A stretch of 64,000 nucleotides of DNA from positions 26,356 to 90,355 of the forward strand of contig NZ_MKTR01000012.1 in the NCBI RefSeq assembly GCF_001898325.1. Direction: 5' to 3'. This stretch comes from Microbacterium sp. 67-17. Lineage in GTDB: Bacteria > Actinomycetota > Actinomycetes > Actinomycetales > Microbacteriaceae. The notes under the pieces were generated by a model. The model saw only the letters and a program-made list of their open reading frames with translations. It had not been told where the DNA came from and searched no databases. Made by a program: the position numbers and the translations under genes. Each line of letters begins with the position of its first letter. Position 1 is the first letter of the stretch. Positions 25,601-33,999 of the stretch are shown piece after piece.

Positions 25601-25762
25601 ATGTGCTATCAAACGACGTGCCGGAAGTGCGGAAAGGTCACGTGGGGCGGATGCGGCCAACACGTGCAGCAGGCCCTCGCCGGCGTCCCCAAAGCCCAGC
25701 GCTGCGCTGGACACGAGAACGAGCCGTCGAAGGGATTCTTCGCGAGCCTGTTCGGCCGCTGA
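25601..25762 (+). CDS. Small Cys-rich protein of the sulfur-stress cluster
   Basis: This 53-residue ORF follows AAGGAG with the ideal spacing of about six bases. It has five cysteines (2, 7, 10, 18, 35) in the pattern CxxCGKxTWGGCGxH, resembling a small zinc ribbon, and a C-terminal GFFASLFGR. I have a general memory of similar tiny proteins being frequent in Actinobacteria but know no function. It lies 86 bases after the CstR gene and before a strong terminator, so it is probably the last gene of that operon. A thiol carrier, zinc protein or persulfide acceptor is possible, but that is inference. Confidence 0.75.
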   Translation: MCYQTTCRKCGKVTWGGCGQHVQQALAGVPKAQRCAGHENEPSKGFFASLFGR

Positions 25763-25782
25763 CCCACCACCCACCGAACGCC

Positions 25783-25820
25783 GAAGCGGCTGCCACCCTC
25801 GCTCGGGTAGCAGCCGCTTC
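25783..25820. terminator. Bidirectional terminator after the sulfur-stress operon
   Basis: Arms 25783-25798 and 25805-25820 form a 16-base stem with one mismatch and a six-base loop, flanked by GAAGCGG/CCGCTTC. It separates the plus-strand sulfur operon from the convergent osmoprotectant transporter operon. Confidence 0.85.
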
Positions 25821-25837
25821 GTTGTCGCTGGGGTTCG

Positions 25838-26752
25838 TTAGCTCAGGCCGTTCTCCTGCAGCCACTGCGACGCGATGTCGGCGGGCGACATCTCGTCAAC
25901 GGTGCTCTGCACGTTCAAGGCGACAAGACCCTCGGGGGTGAGGGCGGCGCTGACGGCATTGATGACGTCGGCGATCTCGTCAGCGACATCCGCGTTCACG
26001 ACGGGGACGACGTTCGAGGCAAGGAAGAGCCCCTCGGGATCTTCGAGCACGACCAGGCCCGCAGTCTGGATGCGCGGGTCGGCAGTGTAGATGTTGGCGA
26101 GGTTGATCGTGCCCGCTTCGAGGTCCTCGAACGTTGTGTCACCCGTGGCCGAGAACCCGACGTCGATACCGTAGACGTCAGCCAACCCCGTCGGCCCGTA
26201 GGGACGCTCGGCCAGCTCCGGCGGGCCGCCGAGCGTCAGGGGCTCGGTGACGCTCGCGAGATCAGCGATCGAGACGAGACCGTACTGGTCAGCGAACGCC
26301 GACGTGACGGTATACGAGTCCTGATCGGTCGCGCTGGACTGGTCGAGCACGACCAGTCCTTCCGGGAGCGCGTCAGGCAGCGCCGCGTACACCTCGTCGG
26401 CCGTGCGAGCAGTCGTCTCGGGGTCGAAGTACTGCAGAAGGTTTCCGCTGTACTCCGGGAACAGCGTCACTTCGCCGCTCTCGAGCGCGGGGATGTAGGC
26501 ATCCCGCTGGCCGATGTTGAACTGACGCTCGACATCGAAGCCGGCGTTCTCGAGCGCCTGCGCGTAGATCTCGGCGATGATCTCGTTGGAGTAGTACGCC
26601 TGCGAGCCGACGACGATCGTGTCGGATGCCATCTCGCCGCTGCCGCTACCGTCGGTGGGCTCTTCGAGCGGGTTGCCCGAAGCGCAGCCAGCCAGCAGCA
26701 GCGCGGCGGCGCCGGCGAGCGCGGCGGCGCGGAGGGTGCGTGTGGTGGTCAT
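25838..26752 (-). CDS. Osmoprotectant ABC transporter substrate-binding lipoprotein (OpuBC/ProX-like)
   Basis: The 304-residue protein has a lipoprotein signal ending LLAGC (Cys23), then a quaternary-amine binding-protein fold (OpuAC domain) with IVVGSQAYYSNEIIAEIYAQ and QRDAYIPALESGEVTLFPEY. It should capture glycine betaine, choline or related compounds outside the membrane. The ATG is preceded by AAAGAGG. It is the last gene of the five-gene DUF427-ATPase-permease-permease-binding protein operon. The exact ligand cannot be told from the sequence. Confidence 0.92.
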   Translation of the reverse strand: MTTTRTLRAAALAGAAALLLAGCASGNPLEEPTDGSGSGEMASDTIVVGSQAYYSNEIIAEIYAQALENAGFDVERQFNIGQRDAYIPALESGEVTLFPEYSGNLLQYFDPETTARTADEVYAALPDALPEGLVVLDQSSATDQDSYTVTSAFADQYGLVSIADLASVTEPLTLGGPPELAERPYGPTGLADVYGIDVGFSATGDTTFEDLEAGTINLANIYTADPRIQTAGLVVLEDPEGLFLASNVVPVVNADVADEIADVINAVSAALTPEGLVALNVQSTVDEMSPADIASQWLQENGLS

Positions 26753-26795
26753 GGTGCCTCTTTCTTATCTGGTGGTGCGGGGTCTTGGTGGTGCG

Positions 26796-27557
26796 TCAGG
26801 CGGACGGGCTGGATGCCACGGCGGCGCGAATCCCGGGCGGTGTCTTGTCGGACCGCGGTTCGGGGTCGGCTGACGGGCGCCGGGTTCTTGTGGCGCGCTG
26901 CCCGCGCGGCACTGCAGCGCGCTGCAGCAGCGCGAGCAGCCCGTCGAGGATCAGGGCAAGGAGGGCGACGAGAATCGATCCGGCCAGAACCTGATCGAAC
27001 GCGCGCAGCGGAAGGCCTTGGATGATCGGGAATCCGAGCCCGCCAAGGTTCACGTAGGCGGCGATCGTGACGGTTGCGACGACCTGCAGCGTTGCGGTGC
27101 GAAGGCCCCCGACCAACAGCGGCAGACCCAGCGGAACCTCGACGCGCCACAGGACCTGCCAGCGAGTCATGCCCATGGCGCGCGCCGCGTCGATCGTGGC
27201 CCGATCGATGGCCTGCAGGCCGGTGTAGGCGCCGGCGAGCAGGGAGGGGATGGCGAGCAGGACGAACGTGATCAGCGCAGCTTCGGCGCGACGCGTCACG
27301 CCGATGACCAGAACAAGAAGAATCAGCAGTCCGAACGAGGGAATCGCGCGCGCCGCGCCGGAAACCGCAACGGCGACCTCGCGTCCTTTCCCCGTGTGTC
27401 CGATCGCCCAGCCGATCGGCACGGCGATGAGAGCCGCGATTCCGACGGCGGCGAAGGTGTACCCGAGCTGCTCCAGCAGCAGCGTCGGGAGGCTGTATCG
27501 GCCCGTCCACTGTTCGGGCGCGATGATCCAGGCCCAGGCGTCGATGAGGAGGTTCAT
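26796..27557 (-). CDS. Osmoprotectant ABC transporter permease (OpuBB/BD-like)
   Basis: This 253-residue permease has six hydrophobic spans and the coupling motif near GMTRWQVLWRVEVPLGLPLLVGGLR. The ATG at 27557 is chosen because it overlaps the stop codon of the upstream permease by four bases and follows GGAGG. The frame is open to 27623, but that start lies inside the upstream gene. The tail is long and basic (RGQRATRTRRP and on), giving a cytoplasmic extension of about 35 residues. It pairs with the other permease in a heterodimeric quaternary-amine importer. Confidence 0.92.
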   Translation of the reverse strand: MNLLIDAWAWIIAPEQWTGRYSLPTLLLEQLGYTFAAVGIAALIAVPIGWAIGHTGKGREVAVAVSGAARAIPSFGLLILLVLVIGVTRRAEAALITFVLLAIPSLLAGAYTGLQAIDRATIDAARAMGMTRWQVLWRVEVPLGLPLLVGGLRTATLQVVATVTIAAYVNLGGLGFPIIQGLPLRAFDQVLAGSILVALLALILDGLLALLQRAAVPRGQRATRTRRPSADPEPRSDKTPPGIRAAVASSPSA

Positions 27558-28240
27558 GCGTTCGCCTCCGCCGGGACAGCGGATGAGGCTGCGCGAGGCC
27601 GTCTCCGCGTGCGGCGCGTCCACGGCATCAGCACCCGCCCGATCACGACCAGCACGAGATCGATCAGGAGCGCAAGAATGACGACAGCGACGACGCCAGC
27701 GAGGACCTCCGGGATGATGCGGCGCTGCAGGCCGTTGGTGAACAGGTATCCCAGATTCGAGACACCGACGAGGATCCCGACCGGGGCGAGCGCAATCGTG
27801 CTGACGGCCGCAACCCGCAAGCCCGCCAGGATGACCGGACCCGCCAGCGGAAGCTCAACCGCGAAGAAGCGACGCGCCCCGGAGAAACCCATGGCCGTCG
27901 ATGCGCCTCGTACCCCCTCGTCGACCGAGTTGAGTCCGTCAACGACCGACCGCACGAGAAGCGCGATCGCGTAGAGGGTCAACGCGAGAATGAGGTTCAG
28001 ATCGCTGAACGCGACGTAGCCGAAGACTGCGGGAAGCAGAAACAGCAGCGCGAGCGAGGGGATGGTATACATCAATCCCGTGATCGTGACGACGGTGCCA
28101 CGAAGAAGTCGGAACCGCCAGGCGAGGAAGCCCAGTGGAATCGATAGGACGAACCCGAGCAGGATCGCGATCAGACACTGGCGGAGGTGCTCCACCGACA
28201 GCTGGAGGATCAGATCGAGGTTGTCCAGAACCCAGGTCAC
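27554..28240 (-). CDS. Osmoprotectant ABC transporter permease (OpuBB/BD-like)
   Basis: The 228-residue second permease has six spans and the coupling segment GARRFFAVELPLAGPVILAGLR. It starts with GTG overlapping the ATPase stop codon (GTGA) and ends overlapping the next permease (ATGA), so translation of the three genes is coupled. It forms the membrane channel with the 26796-27557 product. The family imports betaine-type osmolytes against osmotic stress. Confidence 0.92.
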   Translation of the reverse strand: MTWVLDNLDLILQLSVEHLRQCLIAILLGFVLSIPLGFLAWRFRLLRGTVVTITGLMYTIPSLALLFLLPAVFGYVAFSDLNLILALTLYAIALLVRSVVDGLNSVDEGVRGASTAMGFSGARRFFAVELPLAGPVILAGLRVAAVSTIALAPVGILVGVSNLGYLFTNGLQRRIIPEVLAGVVAVVILALLIDLVLVVIGRVLMPWTRRTRRRPRAASSAVPAEANA

Positions 28241-29079
28241 GACGGTACGCCTCGCGTGCTCTCATCCGGGTCACGGAGCATGCCCTGCGTGCGCCCCTGT
28301 CCGTCGATCACAGCCGTGCCGGTAGCGGTCTTCTTCAGGTGCAGCGAGCGCTTGCCCTGGTCGGCGCCGATGAACGACGCCACGAACTCGGATGCCGGAT
28401 TCTCGAGGATCTCACTCGGCGTGCCGACCTGGGCGATATGAGCGCCCTTCTCCAGGATGACGACCTGATCGCCCAGCAGAAACGCCTCGTCGATGTCGTG
28501 CGTGACGAACACGATGGTCTTGTCGACCTCGTCCTGAAGTCGCAGCAGCTCCTGCTGCAGTTCCGCACGCACGATCGGGTCGACGGCTCCAAAGGGCTCG
28601 TCCATCAGCAGGATGTTGGGGTCAGCCGCGAGTCCCCGCGCCACCCCCACACGCTGTTGCTGCCCGCCCGAGAGCTGACTCGGGTAGCGCTTGGCGAACG
28701 ATCGGTCCAGACCCACGATGTCCATGAGTTCGAGCCCACGGCTGCGCGCGGCCGCGCGAGACATTCCCTGGAGCACGGGGACCGTCGCGATGTTGTCGAT
28801 GACGGTGTAGTGCGGCAGCAGGCCGGAGTTCTGCATCACGTAACCGATGCCGCGGCGCAGCTTGACCGGGTCTTTGCCCGCGATGTCCTCACCGTCGATG
28901 GTCACCACACCGTGCGACGGCTCCACCATGCGGTTGATCATGCGCAAGAGAGTCGTCTTGCCGCATCCGGAGGAGCCCACGAAAACCGTCGTTTTGTGCG
29001 CGGGGAGGGTCAGACTGAACCCGTCGACAGCGCGGGTTCCGTCGGGGAACTGCTTCGTGACGTCGTCGAAGATGATCAC
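28237..29079 (-). CDS. Osmoprotectant ABC transporter ATP-binding protein (OpuCA/ProV-like)
   Basis: The 280-residue ATPase has Walker A VGSSGCGKTT, signature [14 protein letters not shown], Walker B ILLMDEPFGAVDP and the His loop VTHDIDEA. This is a quaternary-amine type ATPase. The C-terminal region after residue 240 is short, with no pair of CBS domains as in full OpuCA, so ionic-strength gating by CBS domains is not evident. It lies 12 bases after the DUF427 gene, which it follows in the operon. Confidence 0.93.
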   Translation of the reverse strand: MIIFDDVTKQFPDGTRAVDGFSLTLPAHKTTVFVGSSGCGKTTLLRMINRMVEPSHGVVTIDGEDIAGKDPVKLRRGIGYVMQNSGLLPHYTVIDNIATVPVLQGMSRAAARSRGLELMDIVGLDRSFAKRYPSQLSGGQQQRVGVARGLAADPNILLMDEPFGAVDPIVRAELQQELLRLQDEVDKTIVFVTHDIDEAFLLGDQVVILEKGAHIAQVGTPSEILENPASEFVASFIGADQGKRSLHLKKTATGTAVIDGQGRTQGMLRDPDESTRGVPS

Positions 29080-29091
29080 GGCGGCACCGGG

Positions 29092-29394
29092 TCAGTCGAT
29101 GACCGACACATCCTTCCCGAAGGCGACATAGCCCGAGAAGTCGGCCCCGACGCGATCGAACGCGCTCGGGTATGGCGTCGGGTAGGCCCACGCCCCGTCG
29201 GCGTGCGTGACTCCGTCGGCGACGATGTCGTAGTACTGGCACACGCCCTTCCACGGGCACGTGTAGGGCGTCGGACTCTCGACCAGCGCACCGTCTGCGA
29301 TGCTGCTCGGCGGGAAGTACCAATTTCCCTCGATCGAGAGGAGATCATCGCGAGACGCCTCTGCGATGACGACGTTGTCGATGACAGCCTTCAT
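29092..29394 (-). CDS. DUF427 domain protein
   Basis: A 100-residue DUF427 protein recognised by NWYFPPSSI, the core TPYTCPWKGVCQYYDI and the end YVAFGKDVSVID. The family is a small beta-rich fold found widely in Actinobacteria and without an agreed function. The ATG follows GGAGAACC. It is the first gene of the osmoprotectant transporter operon, with only 12 bases to the ATPase gene, so a role in osmolyte handling is suggested by context alone. Confidence 0.85.
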   Translation of the reverse strand: MKAVIDNVVIAEASRDDLLSIEGNWYFPPSSIADGALVESPTPYTCPWKGVCQYYDIVADGVTHADGAWAYPTPYPSAFDRVGADFSGYVAFGKDVSVID

Positions 29395-29534
29395 GGTTCT
29401 CCGTTCGTCGGGGACCGCCGATTCGGCTTCGAATCACGCTACCGGAGGCCTGGGACACTGGGGCGGTTCCGGACGAAGCGAATATCCGGCGGTAGTGTCC
29501 GCCGCGCGTCAGAAGCGCCGGCGCCCCGGTCAGA

Positions 29535-30509
29535 TCAGATCAGACGTGCGCCGGGTACGGGTCCGTGAGCGTGGAGGGCTGTGTACCCCGCGGCAGACAA
29601 GGTCACCTGTAGCTCCAAGGCCGACTCGAGATCTTCGGCGAGGAACGCGGTGGTGGGGCCCGACCCCGACACGATCCCCGCGAGAGCTCCCGACCGCTCC
29701 CCCAGTTCGAGCACATCACGCAGCTCGGGCCGGAGCGACAGCGTCGCCTCCTGCAGATCGTTGTGCAGGTGAGCCGCAAGTTCCTCGGGATCGCCGGCGC
29801 GGAGAGCGTGCAGCACACCCGTTCCGACGGCCGGGTCTGCGTCATCGTCGCGAGCCCCGGAGATGCGGTCCAGCGGGATCGCGCCCGTCGACGGATGCCC
29901 CGCCGACACGGCCCGCGCGCGAAGCCGGTCGAGTTCGCTGTACACCGCAGGGGTGGACAGTCCGCCATCGGCGAGCGCGATGACCCACTCGAAGCGACCG
30001 GTCGCGAGCGCGGGACTGAGCCGGTCCCCCCGACCCAGGCCCACAGCGGTTCCTCCCATCAGGGCGAACGGGACGTCGGCGCCGAGTCTGGCAGCCAGCC
30101 GATGCAGTTCGGCCGATCCCACGTCGGTGCGCCACAGCGCATCGCACGCGACCAAGGCAGCGGCGGCATCCGCCGAACCGCCGCCCATTCCCCCGGCGAC
30201 GGGGACGTGCTTGTCCACCGTGAGGTGAACGCCGCCCTCGTAGCCGGTGTGTTGCGCGAGGATGCGTGCAGCCCGCAGGGCGAGGTTTCGGTCATCGAGC
30301 GGGACCGCTGAGACATCCACCGAGCCGGTGACCTCGAGCCGAAAGTCATCTGCCGCTACCGCCCACACCTCCTCGAACAGCGAGACAGCCTGGTACGCGG
30401 ATGCGACAGCGTGGTAGCCGTCATCGAGAAGCGGCCCGACCTCGAAGTACACGTTGAGTTTGCCCGGTGCCCTCACCCGGACCGCGTCGGAGCGAAGCGG
30501 TGCCGTCAC
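29535..30509 (-). CDS. ispE: 4-diphosphocytidyl-2-C-methyl-D-erythritol kinase IspE
   Basis: IspE phosphorylates CDP-methylerythritol in the MEP isoprenoid pathway. The 324-residue GHMP kinase shows [15 protein letters not shown] with the catalytic Lys, the ATP loop [17 protein letters not shown], and a C-terminal [16 protein letters not shown]. The GTG start overlaps the stop codon of the aldo/keto reductase gene by four bases. The downstream region ends in a short GATCAGATCAGA repeat at the stop codon. It lies in the conserved rsmA-ispE neighbourhood. Confidence 0.96.
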   Translation of the reverse strand: MTAPLRSDAVRVRAPGKLNVYFEVGPLLDDGYHAVASAYQAVSLFEEVWAVAADDFRLEVTGSVDVSAVPLDDRNLALRAARILAQHTGYEGGVHLTVDKHVPVAGGMGGGSADAAAALVACDALWRTDVGSAELHRLAARLGADVPFALMGGTAVGLGRGDRLSPALATGRFEWVIALADGGLSTPAVYSELDRLRARAVSAGHPSTGAIPLDRISGARDDDADPAVGTGVLHALRAGDPEELAAHLHNDLQEATLSLRPELRDVLELGERSGALAGIVSGSGPTTAFLAEDLESALELQVTLSAAGYTALHAHGPVPGARLI

Positions 30510-31585
30510 GATGCCGCGGAATCCGACCAGATCGGACCCGACGGCGAGAGATCGATGCCGTCGGTGAGTGCGTCGATCTGCTCGAGCTCTTCGGTGTCGA
30601 ATTGCGGGCCCGAGACCGCGGCGAGGTTCTCGTCGAGCTGGGACGGACGCGAAGCCCCGATGAGCGCGGACGCGACCACCGGGTCACGAAGCACCCACTG
30701 GATGGCCATCTGCGCAAGGCTCTGGCCCCGCTGCCGGGCGATCTCGTTCAAGCTGCCCAGGATCGACCGGCCACGTTCGGACACTCGATCCGCCGGCACC
30801 GAGTTGCGGCTCTGCGCACGGTCGGCGGCCGCTTCGCTGAGGTACTTATCGGTAAGAAGGCCCTGCGCGAGGGGCGTGAACGCAATAGCGCCCAGTCCCT
30901 CCTGGCTCAGCACGCCTGTCAAACCGTCCTCGACCCAGCGATTGAGCATCGAGTACGACGGTTGGTGGATGACCAGCGGCGTCCCCAGGCTCCGAGCCAC
31001 GGCCGCGGCGATCGCGGTCTGCTCGGCCGAGTACGACGAGATCCCGACGTAAAGGGCCTTGCCCTGACGCACGAGGGTATCGAGCGCTGCGATCGTCTCT
31101 TCGACGGGAGTGACCGGATCCATCCGGTGGGAGTAGAAGATGTCGACGTAATCGAGACCCATGCGAGCTAGCGACTGGTCGGCGCTCGCGAGGATGTACT
31201 TGCGCGAACCGTAGTCGCCGTACGGCCCCGGCCACATGTCGTAACCGGCCTTGGACGAGATGATCAATTCGTCACGGTAGCGCGCGAAGTCCTCGCGCAT
31301 CATCCGTCCGAAGTTCGTCTCGGCCGATCCGTAGGGCGGCCCGTAGTTGTTGGCCAGATCGAAGTGCGTGATCCCGGAGTCGAAGGCGTGCCGTAGCAAC
31401 GCCCGCTGGTTGTCGAACGGGATGTTGTCACCGAAGTTCCACCACAGCCCGAGCGAAATCGGTGGGAGGTACAGACCCGACGTGCCCACCTGTCGGTAGT
31501 CGGTGGCGCAGTAGCGGTCCCCGGATGCCGAGTAGGGGCGGTGGATGTCGCTTCGGCTGCGCGAGAATCGCTGCTCTTCGGTCAT
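30506..31585 (-). CDS. Aldo/keto reductase, L-glyceraldehyde-3-phosphate reductase-like
   Basis: The 359-residue NADPH-dependent oxidoreductase has the AKR core with catalytic [14 protein letters not shown] (Asp and Tyr), ISSKAG (Lys) and YSHRMD (His). The N-terminus ([20 protein letters not shown]) and LWWNFGDN resemble E. coli YghZ, which detoxifies L-glyceraldehyde 3-phosphate and methylglyoxal. It lies between rsmA (9 bases upstream) and ispE (4-base overlap) in one operon, breaking the usual rsmA-ispE contact. The substrate is inferred only from resemblance. Confidence 0.92.
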   Translation of the reverse strand: MTEEQRFSRSRSDIHRPYSASGDRYCATDYRQVGTSGLYLPPISLGLWWNFGDNIPFDNQRALLRHAFDSGITHFDLANNYGPPYGSAETNFGRMMREDFARYRDELIISSKAGYDMWPGPYGDYGSRKYILASADQSLARMGLDYVDIFYSHRMDPVTPVEETIAALDTLVRQGKALYVGISSYSAEQTAIAAAVARSLGTPLVIHQPSYSMLNRWVEDGLTGVLSQEGLGAIAFTPLAQGLLTDKYLSEAAADRAQSRNSVPADRVSERGRSILGSLNEIARQRGQSLAQMAIQWVLRDPVVASALIGASRPSQLDENLAAVSGPQFDTEELEQIDALTDGIDLSPSGPIWSDSAAS

Positions 31586-31594
31586 GCTTCGAGG

Positions 31595-32449
31595 CTATCG
31601 CGCAGCCGCGGCGGTTGCTCTGGCGATGCGCAGGAACTCCGCAGCCGTCAGCTCCTCGCCGCGGGCAGTCGGTGCGATCCCGGCGCGTTCGAGCACGACG
31701 GATGCCTCGAGTGCGCTTCCGCCGAGCACCGCGGCAAGCGCCTGGCGCAGCATCTTGCGCCGCTGCTGGAACGCGGCGTCGATGATTCGGAAGGTCAGGA
31801 TCCGCTCCTCCTCCGAGCCGAGTGGTTCGGCCCGCTCGAACCCGACGAGGACGCTGTCGACGTTGGGAACGGGCCAGAAGACCTGGCGCGACACCGTGCC
31901 AGCGAGGCGCCACGAACCCCACCATGCGGCCTTGGCACTCGGTGCCCCGTACACCTTGGACCCGGGCGGGGCCGCGAGCCGCTCACCGACCTCGGCCTGA
32001 ACCATCACGACCCCCCGAGCGATCGAGCGGAAGGTCTCGAGGAAGTGCAACAGCACCGGAACCGACACGTTATAGGGCAAATTGGCCACGAGCACTGTCG
32101 GGTCACCGGGAAGATCCGTGACCCGCAGGGCGTCCTGGTCGATGACCCGCAGCGCACCTTCGGGAACGCCATGTGCGGATGCCGTGGCGGGCAGGCGTTC
32201 GGCGAGCCGGTGGTCGATTTCGACAGCGGTGACGTCAGCTCCGGTCTCCAGGATCGCGAGAGTCAGAGAGCCGAGCCCGGGGCCGACCTCGACGACGTGC
32301 TCCCTGGCCTGGACGCCGGCAAGGTGCACGATCTTGCGCACCGTGTTGGCGTCGACGACGAAGTTCTGTCCGAGCTTCTTGGTCGGGGTGACGTCGAGAT
32401 CTGCGGCCAGCGCCCGCACTTCCGCGGCGCCCAGGAGGGTGACGGGCAT
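31595..32449 (-). CDS. rsmA: 16S rRNA (adenine1518/1519-N6)-dimethyltransferase
   Basis: This 284-residue KsgA/RsmA enzyme dimethylates two adjacent adenines near the 3' end of 16S rRNA late in 30S assembly. It has the start [11 protein letters not shown], the SAM motif [15 protein letters not shown], the acidic [12 protein letters not shown] and the catalytic [11 protein letters not shown]. The ATG has no ribosome binding site but a TACAGT element six bases upstream, so the mRNA is probably leaderless. It heads an operon with the aldo/keto reductase and ispE. Confidence 0.97.
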   Translation of the reverse strand: MPVTLLGAAEVRALAADLDVTPTKKLGQNFVVDANTVRKIVHLAGVQAREHVVEVGPGLGSLTLAILETGADVTAVEIDHRLAERLPATASAHGVPEGALRVIDQDALRVTDLPGDPTVLVANLPYNVSVPVLLHFLETFRSIARGVVMVQAEVGERLAAPPGSKVYGAPSAKAAWWGSWRLAGTVSRQVFWPVPNVDSVLVGFERAEPLGSEEERILTFRIIDAAFQQRRKMLRQALAAVLGGSALEASVVLERAGIAPTARGEELTAAEFLRIARATAAAAR

Positions 32450-32455
32450 GGGTTC

Positions 32456-32461
32456 ACTGTA
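32456..32461 (-). promoter_or_regulatory. -10 element of a leaderless rsmA promoter
   Basis: On the minus strand TACAGT is followed by GAACCC and the ATG at 32449, a six-base spacing that predicts a transcript starting at the start codon. Confidence 0.5.
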
Positions 32462-32528
32462 GTTCGCCGCGAGCGCGAACTTCGTGAATCGGGCAACCGG
32501 AATCCGTTACACGGCATCGCCGCGGGAG

Positions 32529-32534
32529 TACGGT
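32529..32534 (+). promoter_or_regulatory. -10 element of a leaderless sugar-porter promoter
   Basis: TACGGT is followed by seven bases and the GTG at 32542. An earlier in-frame GTG (32533) overlaps this hexamer, which argues for 32542 as the true start. Confidence 0.5.
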
Positions 32535-32541
32535 GAGTCGC

Positions 32542-33996
32542 GTGACATCCTCATCTGACGCGCTCCCCACGGGGACGTTCCATCTCAATAGTCCCTATGG
32601 TCGCCGCGCCGTCGGCCTGTCCATCGCCGCTGCTGTCGGTGGATTCCTGTTCGGCTTCGACTCTTCCGTCGTCAACGGCGCGGTCGAGTCGATCCAGAGC
32701 GACTTCGCCCTCAACGACTTCGTGACCGGATTCATCGTCGCGATCGCCCTGCTCGGTTGCGCGGTCGGCGCGCTCATTGCGGGAAACCTCGCCGACCGGT
32801 GGGGGCGCCTGCGGGTCATGTTCCTCGGCGCGATCATGTTCTTCGTCAGCGCGATCGGAACGGGCCTTGCCTTCTCGGTCTGGGACCTGGGCCTGTGGCG
32901 CGTGGTCGGCGGTATCGGCATCGGTATCGCGTCTGTGGTAGCACCCGCCTACATCGCTGAAGTCGCTCCCCGGCAGATCCGCGGCTCGCTCGCCTCTTTG
33001 CAGCAGCTCGCGATCACGATCGGTATCTTCGCGGCGCTCCTGTCGGATGCCTGGCTCGAGGGCATCGCCGGCGGCGCCGACAACGTGCTCTGGCTGGGCC
33101 TGGAGGCCTGGCGCTGGATGTTCCTGGTCGGCGTCGTTCCCGCGGCCGTGTACGGCATCCTGTCGTTCACCGTGCCCGAGTCTCCGCGTTTCCTCATCAG
33201 CAAGGGCCGCACTGACGAGGCGCGGGCGATCTTCGCGCGCCTGGTGCCTCCGGTCGACCTCGACAAGACGATGAACGAGCTGACGCTTGCCATCGAGACC
33301 GATAAGAAGAACGCGGGCGTGTCGATTCGAGGCAAGGCCCTGGGTCTTCAGCCGATCGTCTGGATCGGCATCATCCTGTCGGTGTTCCAGCAATTCGTCG
33401 GCATCAACGTGATCTTCTACTACTCGACGAGCCTGTGGAACTCGGTCGGCATGACCAACGCGCCCCTGATCAGTGTGATCACGAGCGTGACGAACGTGCT
33501 CGTGACGTTGATCGCGATCTTCCTGGTAGACCGCGTCGGGCGCAAACCGATCCTGCTGACCGGCTCGGTGCTCATGGCACTGTCGCTCGGCACGATGGCA
33601 CTGGCCTTCTCGTTCGCTACCGGTACCGGGAAAGACGTCCACCTCGACGGCGCGTGGGGTCCGATCGCCTTGGTCGCGGCGAACCTGTTCGTGGTCGGCT
33701 TCGGCGCATCCTGGGGGCCGCTCGTGTGGGTGCTGCTGGGCGAGATCTTCCCGAGCCGCATCCGCGGCAAGGCGCTCGGTGTCGCCGCGGGCGCCCAGTG
33801 GATTGCGAACTTCCTCATCACGATGACCTTCCCGGTCATGTCGAGCTGGTCGCTGCCGCTGACCTATGGCATGTATGCGACGTTCGCAGCACTCTCGTTC
33901 TTCTTCGTGCTGTGGCGGATCCCCGAGACCAAGGGCATGGAGCTCGAGCAGACCGAGACGCTGTTCACCCGACCGAAGGCCAAGGCCTCGGCCTAG
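32542..33996 (+). CDS. Sugar porter (major facilitator superfamily)
   Basis: The 484-residue protein is a twelve-span sugar/H+ symporter of the sugar porter family. It has FGFDSSVVNGAVESI in helix 1, the DRWGRLRVM loop, the PESPRFLISKGR motif after helix 6, QQFVGINVIFYYS in helix 7 and PETKGMELEQ at the end. It resembles xylose/glucose/myo-inositol symporters, and the exact sugar is not certain. It stands alone, divergent from rsmA and convergent with hemL, only three bases from the hemL end. Confidence 0.94.
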   Translation: MTSSSDALPTGTFHLNSPYGRRAVGLSIAAAVGGFLFGFDSSVVNGAVESIQSDFALNDFVTGFIVAIALLGCAVGALIAGNLADRWGRLRVMFLGAIMFFVSAIGTGLAFSVWDLGLWRVVGGIGIGIASVVAPAYIAEVAPRQIRGSLASLQQLAITIGIFAALLSDAWLEGIAGGADNVLWLGLEAWRWMFLVGVVPAAVYGILSFTVPESPRFLISKGRTDEARAIFARLVPPVDLDKTMNELTLAIETDKKNAGVSIRGKALGLQPIVWIGIILSVFQQFVGINVIFYYSTSLWNSVGMTNAPLISVITSVTNVLVTLIAIFLVDRVGRKPILLTGSVLMALSLGTMALAFSFATGTGKDVHLDGAWGPIALVAANLFVVGFGASWGPLVWVLLGEIFPSRIRGKALGVAAGAQWIANFLITMTFPVMSSWSLPLTYGMYATFAALSFFFVLWRIPETKGMELEQTETLFTRPKAKASA

Positions 33997-33999
33997 GAC

